DNA of 64,000 nt from Clostridium estertheticum (GTDB lineage: Bacteria > Bacillota > Clostridia > Clostridiales > Clostridiaceae), in assembly GCF_011065935.2 (NCBI RefSeq), contig NZ_JAAMNH020000001.1, positions 579,001-643,000 on the forward strand, in the 5' to 3' direction. Below, piece by piece: positions 9,752-17,399 of the stretch. The notes beneath the pieces are model-generated. The model did not search any database. It saw only the letters and a list, made by a program, of their open reading frames with translations, and was not told the DNA's origin. The translations under genes were made by a program, and so were the position numbers. Positions within the stretch are counted from its first letter, which is position 1, and the number at the start of each line of letters is the position of its first letter.

Positions 9752-9902
9752 ATTATTTCAAGTTATTTATATAATGGGCTTTAGGTTACTACAAAATTTC
9801 TTATTCTGTATATGACTTTAATACATCTAACTTTATTTTTTAGTAAAATCTAAAAGCATAAATGCAATTTGTATTTCTGCATCATTCATTAATAATAAAT
9901 AA

Positions 9903-10025
9903 GGTACGCAAGGATTGGTAGAATGTAAAATCAAATCCATAGTTATACCATTGTTAGGTGACCATACTTTACGTGAAGCAAATCACTATTTACGTTTATT
10001 AAAAATATTTACAAAAGGAGTGTAA
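9903..10025 (+). pseudogene. C-terminal remnant of a DUF2935-like protein
   Basis: After an in-frame stop at 9900, 40 codons read as GTQGLVECKI through GDHTLREANHYLRLL to a natural stop. The DH-x-x-REA-x-(H/Y)-YLRLL pattern resembles the end of DUF2935 ferritin-like proteins. There is no start codon or upstream frame, so this is debris. Confidence 0.4.
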
Positions 10026-10030
10026 ATCAT

Positions 10031-10066
10031 AAAAAGTATGCAGTAGAATTTCTCTGCATACTTTTT
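10031..10066. terminator. Bidirectional hairpin between two gene remnants
   Basis: Perfect 13-base arms (AAAAAGTATGCAG / CTGCATACTTTTT) around a ten-base loop, with A and T runs on both sides. It lies between the tails of two facing gene remnants. Confidence 0.7.
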
Positions 10067-10099
10067 ATTTTACAAGTTTTTAAAGTTTAACATTTTTCA

Positions 10100-10216
10100 T
10101 TATTGATTATGAGCAAAGCCTCCTACTTTTTCACCCTTTTCAATTTGCTTAGGTGCCGAGCATTTTTTAGCCTGTTTGATTATTTGAGAAAAATCTTTTG
10201 GTTTTCCAGTCACCCC
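10100..10216 (-). pseudogene. hcp: Remnant of hybrid-cluster protein (hydroxylamine reductase) gene
   Basis: On the minus strand about 38 codons read GVTGKPKDFSQIIKQAKK, then CSAPKQIEKGEKVGGFAHNQ and a stop. This matches the stretch of class I Hcp that normally continues with VLALADK. The remaining protein, including all cluster ligands, is absent. A ribosome binding site and a short interrupted frame lie upstream on the same strand around 10290. Hcp handles NO/hydroxylamine, so loss of this gene beside a flavodiiron/Rrf2 module is notable. Confidence 0.55.
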
Positions 10217-10602
10217 ATATAATTGAAACCTTAACTATTTTTACATCCTTAATGATCTATTGATTTAAGATTATTTTGGTTCAATATATGTCCTCCTTTT
10301 ATATTAATTAATATTTAAGCCATATACTCCTATATATATTTTTATCAGATTGGGTTAGTGCCACTTAGAACTTGAGGAAGTAAGACATGCATAGTTTTGT
10401 AAGTTTTGTATAATAGAAATCCACATGATAAAACGACAAATCATGACAATGCAAAGACTCTTATTATACATTTTTATTTAATATAATATGTATTCTTCCT
10501 GACTTTTCATTATATAGGAAACAGCTTGCGGAAACCGCTGTGGATAACATTCTAGGTAAAATTCAGGTAGAAAAATTAAGATAAATATGAGATGATTAAA
10601 TT
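10217..10602. other. Gene-poor stretch with faint coding debris
   Basis: No intact gene is seen. On the plus strand a short open tail, SLYRKQLAETAVDNILGKI..., ends at about 10584. It looks like the C terminus of a lost protein of unknown family. Otherwise the stretch is AT-rich. Confidence 0.3.
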
Positions 10603-11826
10603 ATGAAAAAAAGTAAAATTACTATAAAACAAATATTTGAAGACCATTATCAAGAATTCTGGAAAAAGAATAAATAAAAATATCCTGAAAAAATGAGAAA
10701 ACACATGAATGTCGAAGTAATGAAAATGATAGGATATGGAGATATTTCATTAGGGTTTGTTGCGTATATATGTTTAAAATGTCTAGAAGTATTTAAAATA
10801 GGGTTTACATGTAAAAGTAGATTTTGTAGTAAATGTGGTAAAAAATATATAAGCGAATGTGTAGAAAAACAAGTGAATAAAATTTTAGATGTACCACATA
10901 GACACTGTGTATTTACAATACCAGCTGAATATAGGAACTATTTTTACTGGAATAGGTAGGGTTTAAAAGATCTACAAGATATGGTATATGAGACTATAAA
11001 CGGGTTTGCAAATGGTGTAAACTATAAAAATAGAGAAGACTATCAAAAAAAGAAAAGGAGTAAAAAAGGAGGAGTACTTTGGCAAAGTGGAATGATAGGA
11101 GCAGTGCATACATTTGGAAGGAATGTAGGTTTTAATCCACATGTCCATGCATTGATTCCAGAAATAAAAACAAGAGGTAAAGAAGTTAAGGATATGGAAT
11201 ACTTTGACTATAAATATTTTAGAAAAGTATGGCAGTTCAAATTGATAAATTACATGATTAGTAAAAGGCCAGAGAGGAAAGTAGAATACTTAAAAATGTT
11301 TAAAGATTATCCTAATGGATTTTATATAAATGCCAAATCGAGAATGAAAAGTGCAAGAGGTGCAGCAAGATACATAGGTAGGTACTTAGCCAGACCAGCA
11401 ATAGCAGAATATAGAATAATTAGTTATGATGGAAAGAATGTAACGTTTTGGTATAAGAGTCATGAAACCAATGAGAAAGTAGAAGAAACAGTTACTGCAC
11501 AAGTCTTTGTAGGTAGATTATTAATGCATATTACCCCAAAATATTTTAAGATGGTTAGACTATACGGAGTATATGCAGGCAGTATAAGTGTAAAAGTCCG
11601 GAAGTGTTTTGGGTTATTGCATTATATAAAAAGTGGTCTTAAGGCAATTTAGTGCACGCTAAAAATAAATTGGAAAAAGGAAACAAGAAAAATGAGTTAC
11701 AGAGAATTAATGATTATTAATTTTTCAAAAGATCCGAGAAAGAGTTTAAAATGCGGCCAGCTAATGGAGTTATGGCAAATTTGGCATAGAAAGTATGGTT
11801 ATATATATGATATGGGAACGTATTAA
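10603..11826 (+). pseudogene. IS91-family transposase, interrupted by three stop codons
   Basis: One continuous frame of 407 codons carries three in-frame stops (TAA 10675-10677, TAG 10957-10959, TAG 11650-11652) and no frameshift. The N-terminal part has the transposase zinc-binding region (CLKCLE, then CKSRFCSKCGKKY). The central part has the HUH-like segment with NPHVHALIPE. The tail carries KCGQLMELWQIWHRKYG, typical of the end of IS91-type transposases. A tyrosine region with ARYIGRYLARPAI is present. Such elements move by rolling-circle transposition; this copy is dead unless suppressed. Element ends were not identified. Confidence 0.8.
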
Positions 11827-12044
11827 AAGAATTTTTCCAAGTAAAGTGAATGAAGATAGCATACCATTTCAACAAGAACGTGAAAAAATGATACTTTTTA
11901 AATGTAAAAAATGTGGGTATGAAGAAGAAGTGCCTGACTTTGTTGCGTTTGAATGTTATACGCCTGAAGAATTCACCCAGAAAAAGTGGTAGTCCTATTG
12001 TTTTGTGTATAGAATGTGGTTCAGATATGATAATTAAGAGATGA
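11795..12044 (+). pseudogene. Small zinc-ribbon protein, frameshifted
   Basis: The frame starting at 11795 (or ATG 11807) reads FKCKKCGYEEEVPDF and stops early at 11990. Shifting frame in the A5 run at 11981-11985 continues with SPIVLCIECGSDMIIKR to a stop at 12042, restoring a second CxxC. The repaired ~80-residue product would be a two-CxxC zinc ribbon. It overlaps the end of the IS91 remnant. Function unknown; a sequencing error in the homopolymer could also explain the break. Confidence 0.45.
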
Positions 12045-12068
12045 TGCTACACTTTTTAGTGGAGCATC
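12043..12068. terminator. Hairpin between converging remnants
   Basis: GATGCTACAC and GTGGAGCATC form a ten-base stem with one mismatch around a short T-rich loop. It lies between the zinc-ribbon remnant and the IS3-type element. Confidence 0.5.
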
Positions 12069-12071
12069 ACT

Positions 12072-12338
12072 TTAATACTCGCCGTAGGGAGATTTTGTTC
12101 CTATTAAAGATTTTATACCCAATTTTTTCATCAATCTTTGTGTTCTTTTTAAACTAATAGTTATCCCCAGTGCATTTAGTGATTTATTTATTTTAGGAGC
12201 TTCATATCGATTTTTGCTTGCGCTGTGGATATCTATAATTTCGTTTTCTATTCTCTTGTTTTCAATTTCTCGTTTGCTTGGTTTCTTGTGTAAATGCTTG
12301 TAATAAGAGCTTCTTGCAACACCTAAAACCTCACACAT
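12072..12338 (-). pseudogene. IS3-family transposase OrfB, N-terminal fragment
   Basis: 88 residues from MCEVLGVARSSYYKH to SPYGEY carry the HTH_21 region that precedes the integrase core in IS3 OrfB. The DDE core (about 200 residues) is absent, because the frame ends at a stop next to the hairpin at 12043-12068. It should be read as the -1 frameshift continuation of OrfA. Confidence 0.75.
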
Positions 12339-12391
12339 TAGTTTGATATCATGATATTTTTGATTGTTAGTAATGAATTCAAATACAGTAT

Positions 12392-12664
12392 TTATTTCCT
12401 TGCGAATATGCCCATTGCTTTTTTTAATATTTCAATTTCCTCTTCAAGTTTAGCGTTTTTCTTTAATAAGTTTTTGTATCCTTCTGCTGTTAGGGTTATA
12501 TTTTTATCCACAGCTACCGGCTTATTTTTATTTATCCAACCTGTTATTGCTGATTTTGAAAGGGCATATTCACTGCTTAACTCTGCTAAGCTTTTTCCAG
12601 AGTTATATAGCTCTACTATTGTATTTTTGAATTCATCTGTATATTGTTTTTGACCTCTTGCCAT
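12392..12664 (-). CDS. IS3-family transposase OrfA
   Basis: 90-aa helix-turn-helix protein beginning MARGQKQYTDEFKNT, with the HTH_Tnp_1 pattern (ELSSEYALSKSAITGW) and a C-terminal leucine-zipper stretch. ATG at 12664 is preferred to the in-frame ATG nine bases upstream on family grounds. Near its end the coding strand carries a run of seven A followed by GC, a classic IS3 slippery site; a -1 shift there runs in frame into OrfB (HIRKEINTVFEF...). It is not functional alone because OrfB is truncated. Confidence 0.75.
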   Translation of the reverse strand: MARGQKQYTDEFKNTIVELYNSGKSLAELSSEYALSKSAITGWINKNKPVAVDKNITLTAEGYKNLLKKNAKLEEEIEILKKAMGIFARK

Positions 12665-12810
12665 TATAAACACATCCTTATCTTATTTATATTTTAATGT
12701 GTTCGGCTTTCTGTGTCTACAATATTATACTAACACCAAGTTTTTATTGACTAAAATCATATAATTTATGAGTTTATAACAAATACTTTTGAAAAGTGAG
12801 GTGAAAGTGG

Positions 12811-13617
12811 TTGAAAATTATTTTATCGCGAAAAGGTTTTGATAGTAAAGCTGGTGGAATTGCAAGTCCGATTATGCCGGATGGGTTCCTGTTATCGATG
12901 CCTATTCCTTCTATTGATGGAGTTGCTTATAGTAATTTACAATATAATGATGTGAATTATTCAAAGATTTTAGAGGATTTGGGACATAAAGGTTGCAAAG
13001 GAAATTGTCATGTTGATCCTGACATACGGCCCGATATACGAAGTAATGTTATAAGAGAATGGAAGTCGGCCTTTGGACAAACTGACACTGCTCAAGGATA
13101 CTTACATAGCGCTGGTGTTGAGAAGGACTACCTATTTTTGTTTTTTGGTTGGTTCCGAAGAGTTGAACTTAAGGATGGTAAATTTAAATATGTTTCTAAG
13201 AGTGTGAAGGATTTTTATTTGGGTAATGCGATGCAGATTGTATTTGCTTATTTACAGATTGGTGAAATTATTACTAATCCCACTAGGATTAAAAAATACA
13301 GTTGGCATCCACATGCAGATAAAAGCCGACTTTATAATAATACGAATGCTCATTATATTCCGAGAGAGACATTATCATTTGACGATAAGTTGCCAGGGTA
13401 TGGAACGCTTGATTTTGATAATAAACTAGTGCTTACAAAGAAAGGATGCACATCGGCTATATGGAATGAACATCCATTTCTTATGCCTAACATGGTTATT
13501 GGAAAAAGAAAGAACTCTGCAAAAGAGAAAGGCTTGTATTATCAAGGACAATGGCAAGAGCTAGTGCTCAAAGAGAGTGAAGAGGCTATGAAATGGGCAT
13601 TACAGATTATTTCATAA
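12811..13617 (+). CDS. Nmad3-like protein (nucleotide-modification associated domain)
   Basis: 268-aa soluble protein whose start, MKIILSRKGFDSKAGG followed by SPIMPDGFLLSMPIP, matches my recollection of the Nmad3 family (nucleotide modification associated domain 3), tied by genomic context to DNA base hypermodification in phages and islands. It has a Cys/His pair region (GHKGCKGNCHVDPDIRPD, ~60-78) that could bind metal. The start is a TTG preceded by GTGAGGTG. The frame is intact although nearly everything around it is broken. Its biochemical activity is not known to me; the family call rests on the N-terminal pattern only. Confidence 0.55.
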   Translation: MKIILSRKGFDSKAGGIASPIMPDGFLLSMPIPSIDGVAYSNLQYNDVNYSKILEDLGHKGCKGNCHVDPDIRPDIRSNVIREWKSAFGQTDTAQGYLHSAGVEKDYLFLFFGWFRRVELKDGKFKYVSKSVKDFYLGNAMQIVFAYLQIGEIITNPTRIKKYSWHPHADKSRLYNNTNAHYIPRETLSFDDKLPGYGTLDFDNKLVLTKKGCTSAIWNEHPFLMPNMVIGKRKNSAKEKGLYYQGQWQELVLKESEEAMKWALQIIS

Positions 13618-13630
13618 GAGGTGAGAAGAA

Positions 13631-13834
13631 TTGGAATTAAAAGATTTGACCACAGAAGAAATAATGAATATTTACGCTCAGGTGCTGATAATGAATTAGG
13701 AAATTTTGTGAGTTCTTTACTTTTGATGAAGACAAACATGTTAGAAAAAATCTACCTAGTAAAATCATTTTTTAGTGAAATTTGGACGGTATCTTTGAGG
13801 AATACCAACCAAGTACTCAAGATGTTATGGAGGT
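13631..13834 (+). pseudogene. Broken small gene of unknown function
   Basis: After GAGGTGAG a TTG-started frame reads ELKDLTTEEIMNIYAQVL and then stops at 13697. Plausible protein-like continuation appears in the other two frames (TFDEDKHVRKNLPSK and FEEYQPSTQDVMEVSD). This points to at least two frameshifts in a former gene directly downstream of the Nmad3-like gene. I do not recognise it. Confidence 0.35.
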
Positions 13835-13839
13835 GAGCG

Positions 13840-14662
13840 ATGTGGCAAAAATAAGTTTATTGAAAACATTTCAAAATACAATTACGAAACAACTTGCAAA
13901 TATCAAAAAAGTGTTCCCATAGCCAGGTGTCCAGACAATTATGTCGGAGCCGTAAATATTATCAACAATATTGTTCAGGACTCTAAATTATGGTTTTGTC
14001 GTAATCTACGTATTAACAATCACAATATAGTTAACGAAAGTATAGGTCTAGAAGGTTTGAAAGGAACATTTAAAACTATAGTTATCATACTTGAAAGTCC
14101 TCATATAGACGAGTATGATAAGGCAAAATGCAAAATTACGCCTGCTCCTGCATTGGGTATTACAGGGTATAATCTTGATAATGGCTTTGTGGATAAATTG
14201 AATGACTTTATGACAGCTACCGAGGGTATGATAAAAGATGGTATTTACCAAGTTATTCTTATGAATGCTATTTAATTTCAATGCAGTTTGGGATTAGAGC
14301 CGATTGTGGGAAAAATTAGAGATGAGAATTTCTTGTCTTTATGGGCAAGTGATAATATAGTGGAAAACTTCAAACAAAGGCTGATGAAGTATCAACCCCA
14401 CATTATCATCAATTGTTGTACAATCGGTAATATAACTAAAGGTATGGTTAATAAAATATTTGTAAAGCCTAAAAAGGACTGGGAATTTACAAAATACAAA
14501 AAAATACCTTTAAATAGTACAGAACGTAAAAAATATTTTTTATATAGATTTGTTCAAAATGTTATTGATGAATTATTCAGTGTATACAAGTTAAATAAAT
14601 TAAGATGTACACATCTAAGTAGTTGGGAAAGAAATAAAAAGGATGCAAAAATCACAAAATAA
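13840..14662 (+). pseudogene. Unknown protein with an ESPH motif, frameshift plus nonsense
   Basis: An ATG at 13840 after GGAGGTGAGCG stops at once, but one frame over, a long reading frame runs from KFIENISKYNYETT to a stop at 14662, broken only by a TAA at 14273-14275. The repaired protein (~270 aa) contains IVIILESPHIDEYD, then PAPALGITGYNLDN, IYQVILMNAI, and after the stop FQCSLGLEP and IIINCCTIGN. The alternation of hydrophobic strands with these motifs suggests an alpha/beta enzyme, possibly uracil-DNA-glycosylase-like, but this is a guess. It follows the Nmad3-like gene and decays with it. Confidence 0.5.
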
Positions 14663-14708
14663 AATCATAGTCCTTAGACATACATAAACAATAATTTTGA
14701 TACAATGG

Positions 14709-14741
14709 AAACCCTTGAATTCAAGGGTTTTTATTGTTTTT
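14709..14741 (+). terminator. Terminator after the ESPH-motif pseudogene
   Basis: A perfect 22-base palindrome (arms AAACCCTTGAA) is followed by T-rich sequence. Confidence 0.8.
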
Positions 14742-14804
14742 TGGATTAAAATACAGTGTGAAAATTAAGCAAAAAGTCATAAAATTATAGGTTAGAATAG
14801 GAAT

Positions 14805-14850
14805 AAATGCACACCCCTTATGGATTTTGAATTTAGGGGTGTGCATTTTT
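14805..14850. terminator. Strong hairpin
   Basis: Perfect 14-base arms (AAATGCACACCCCT / AGGGGTGTGCATTT) surround a 16-base loop, followed by TTT. A short related sequence, GATGTGCACTTTTT, follows directly. Confidence 0.6.
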
Positions 14851-14949
14851 AGAGTGGGGATGTGCACTTTTTAGCGGAATTATTTAAGGTGTTTTTTATG
14901 TTTCCACAGACGGCTAATGTGGAGTGCGTTGTGAGGATGGCGTTAGGCC

Positions 14950-15185
14950 CTCTTTTGTCGTGTGAATAATTTTGAGGGTATTTTGCGTAAAGATATAGGG
15001 TTTTGCAAAATTGTATAGGAAAAATAAGATTTGAACCCCTCTAGGTTAGCTAGTAGTAATAAAGTCCCTTGAGAGAACAGCAAAAGAGACAATGGCAGAG
15101 TAACTTGAACAAAGTGAAAGGCTTATAGACTTAAAACCATGCCACACGTTTTTACGGGTGCTCATGACGAAAAGGAAGCTTGAGT
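14950..15185 (+). ncRNA. Possible group II intron domain I fragment
   Basis: No open frame. Segments such as CTTGAGAGAACAG, GGTGCTCATGACG and AAGGAAGCTTGAG in this order recall domain I of bacterial group II introns. No domain V or reverse transcriptase is present. Weak call. Confidence 0.25.
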
Positions 15186-15191
15186 TAAATT

Positions 15192-15222
15192 TGTATTGTA
15201 TACCTTTTAGGTATACAATACA
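15192..15222. promoter_or_regulatory. Candidate Rrf2 operator upstream of the ACAD fusion
   Basis: Perfect inverted repeat with 13-base arms (TGTATTGTATACC / GGTATACAATACA) and a five-base spacer TTTTA. A further half site, GGTATAC, lies at 15235. The same TATACC-N5-GGTATA core recurs at 18820 and, in diverged form, at 20569, in front of the regulator gene itself. It lies ~210 bp before the start codon, implying a long leader. Confidence 0.6.
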
Positions 15223-15433
15223 TTTATAGGGTTTTGGTATACATTTAAGGAACGTGTTTACAATTATGGTTGATGAAGTAAAACATACTGATTAGATGGA
15301 TTCCAAAGGTAAAAAAGAATGGAGAAGTCACCTGAGTTTGATGAGTTTTGCTTGCGGCAACTCGATGTTGTGGTTTTACAGATTTCACAAAGCGACATTC
15401 ATGAAACCGCATTAATTAAAAGGAGGTACATTT

Positions 15434-17341
15434 ATGTTTTTTAAGACTATGGAACAACATGAAAATTTGAGGACAAAAATCAGAGAGTTTGCGCAGGAAG
15501 AAGTTAAACCTATTGCATTTATGTTAGATCAGGAAAATAAATTCCCGACGGGCGTAATTAATAAGTTAGCTGATATGGGGATGCTGGGAATCCCATATCC
15601 AAAAGAGTATGGTGGAGCAGGTCTGGACATAATCAGTTATGCAATCGCCGTTGAGGAATTATCAAGAGTTGACGGTGGTACAGGCGTAATTCTTTCCGCT
15701 CATACATCTTTGGGTGCATACCCAATTTATGCCTACGGAACAGAGGAGCAGAAACAAAAATACTTAGTGCCACTCGCAAAGGGAGAGAAACTTGGTGCAT
15801 TCGGTCTTACCGAAGAAAATGCTGGTAGTGATGCTGGGGGTACGGAGACTACTGCAGTACTCGATGGTGATAATTACATTTTGAATGGTGAAAAAATCTT
15901 CATCACAAATGCTGGTAAGGCTGATATTTATGTTGTTTTTGCAATTACTACGCCGGATATAGGTATTCGTGGTATAAGTGCATTTATTGTGGAAAAAGAC
16001 ACAGAAGGCTTTAGCTTTGGACAACATTACGACAAGATGGGTATTAGATCATCTGCAACTGCAGAGCTAATATTCAATGATGTGAAAGTCCCTAAGGAAA
16101 ATCTACTAGGTAATGAGAGTGACGGGTTCAAGATTGCTATGGCAACTTTGGATGGTGGTCGTATTGGTATTGCAGCTCAGGCTCTAGGAATAGCTCAAGG
16201 CGCTTATGAAAATGCTTTAGAGTACTCAAAAGAAAGAGTTCAATTTGGCAAACCTATATGTCAGCAACAGATTATCTCTTTTAAGTTGGCAGATATGGCG
16301 ACAAAACTTAGAGCAGCTAGATTACTTATTTACAGTGCAGCAGAGCTTAAAGAAAATCATGAGAGTTACAGTATGGAAGCTGCTATGGCGAAACAATATG
16401 CTTCAGATGTTTGCCTTGAGATTGTGAACGACGCTCTTCAAATATTTGGTGGAAACGGCTATTTAAAAGGTATGGAAGTTGAGCGTGCTTACAGAGATGC
16501 TAAGATTTGTACAATATATGAAGGAACTAATGAGATTCAACGTGTCGTTATTGCTGCTCACATCATAGGTAAGATGCCGAAAAACGAGAACACAGGTAAA
16601 GCTACTAAACGTGGACCTGCAACGGGCTATCGTAAAAAAGTGATTTTCAAGGAAGGAACTGCGAGTGAAAAAGTAAATGCACTTGTGGAGGCTCTTAAGG
16701 CAGATAAATATGATTTTACAGTTGGAATTCCAATGGACACTCCTATAACTAAGGCTGAAAGGGTTGTCAGCGTAGGTCTAGGCATAGGGGAAAAAGAAAA
16801 CATGAAACTTATAGAAGACTTGGCAGTTCAAGCTGGTGCAGCTATAGGGTCTTCGCGTCCAGTAGCTGAAACACTTAAATATTTACCACTAAATCGTTAT
16901 GTTGGTATGTCTGGTCAAAAATTCAAAGGAAATCTTTATATTGCTTGTGGTATTTCAGGTGCAGGTCAGCATTTGAAGGGCATAAAGGATGCTGCTACAA
17001 TAGTTGCTATAAATATCGATTCCAAAGCGAAAATTTTTAAGAACTCTGATTACGGTATCGTTGGCGATTTAATGGAGATATTACCATTACTTACTGCTGC
17101 TTTAGATAATGGAGAGGCAAAGAAAGATGCTCCACCAATGGTGAAGATGAAGTCAACTGCTCCTAAGAAAGCTATTCAAACTTGGAAACATTATGTATGT
17201 AACGGATGCGGTTATGAATACGATCCTGGTATGGGTGATCCAGAAGGTGAAGTATCTCCCGGAACTCTATTTGAAAAAATACCTGAAGAGTGGACTTGCC
17301 CTGCTTGTTGTGAAGAAAAAAATATGTTTATAGAAGTCTAA
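15434..17341 (+). CDS. Acyl-CoA dehydrogenase - ETF alpha FAD domain - rubredoxin fusion
   Basis: 635-aa three-domain protein. Residues ~1-378 are an acyl-CoA dehydrogenase (YGGAGLDIISYAIAVEELS, FGLTEENAGSDAG, and catalytic-Glu region IYEGTNEIQR). Residues ~400-562 match only the C-terminal FAD-binding half of EtfA (GIGEKENMKLIEDL, GSSRPVAET, ACGISGAGQHLKG). Residues ~585-635 are a rubredoxin (YVCNGCGYEYDP, then EEWTCPACCEEK), with all four Fe ligands. Electrons from acyl-CoA oxidation should flow FAD to FAD to Fe(Cys)4 within one chain, bypassing EtfB. The next gene encodes a flavodiiron protein, the usual rubredoxin acceptor. AGGAGG site at 15421. Arginine codons CGT/CGC are more frequent than in the hut genes. 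Confidence 0.85.
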   Translation: MFFKTMEQHENLRTKIREFAQEEVKPIAFMLDQENKFPTGVINKLADMGMLGIPYPKEYGGAGLDIISYAIAVEELSRVDGGTGVILSAHTSLGAYPIYAYGTEEQKQKYLVPLAKGEKLGAFGLTEENAGSDAGGTETTAVLDGDNYILNGEKIFITNAGKADIYVVFAITTPDIGIRGISAFIVEKDTEGFSFGQHYDKMGIRSSATAELIFNDVKVPKENLLGNESDGFKIAMATLDGGRIGIAAQALGIAQGAYENALEYSKERVQFGKPICQQQIISFKLADMATKLRAARLLIYSAAELKENHESYSMEAAMAKQYASDVCLEIVNDALQIFGGNGYLKGMEVERAYRDAKICTIYEGTNEIQRVVIAAHIIGKMPKNENTGKATKRGPATGYRKKVIFKEGTASEKVNALVEALKADKYDFTVGIPMDTPITKAERVVSVGLGIGEKENMKLIEDLAVQAGAAIGSSRPVAETLKYLPLNRYVGMSGQKFKGNLYIACGISGAGQHLKGIKDAATIVAINIDSKAKIFKNSDYGIVGDLMEILPLLTAALDNGEAKKDAPPMVKMKSTAPKKAIQTWKHYVCNGCGYEYDPGMGDPEGEVSPGTLFEKIPEEWTCPACCEEKNMFIEV

Positions 17342-17399
17342 TTTTTATAATAATTAAATATAATAATGTGTTTTTAGTATAAAGGAGGATTATATATAT

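Larger units (their letters stand above)
12072..12721 (-). mobile_element. Truncated IS3-family insertion sequence
   Basis: The right end TGTAGACACAGAAAGCC at 12721 is typical of IS3 termini and is followed by orfA and the first part of orfB, all on the minus strand. The DDE catalytic part of orfB and the other end are missing. A ~90-bp fragment of the same orfA occurs at 27208-27299. Confidence 0.7.

Noticed and set aside
10603..11826. Stop-codon reassignment
   Set aside because: TAA and TAG end many intact genes in this window, so the three internal stops are decay, not recoding.
12351..12653. Plus-strand frame over the IS3 element
   Set aside because: It is the antisense shadow of orfA; the minus strand gives a clear helix-turn-helix transposase.
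14950..15185. Group I intron or riboswitch
   Set aside because: I could not trace the conserved P/Q/R/S elements of group I introns or any riboswitch core I know. The weak group II resemblance was kept instead.
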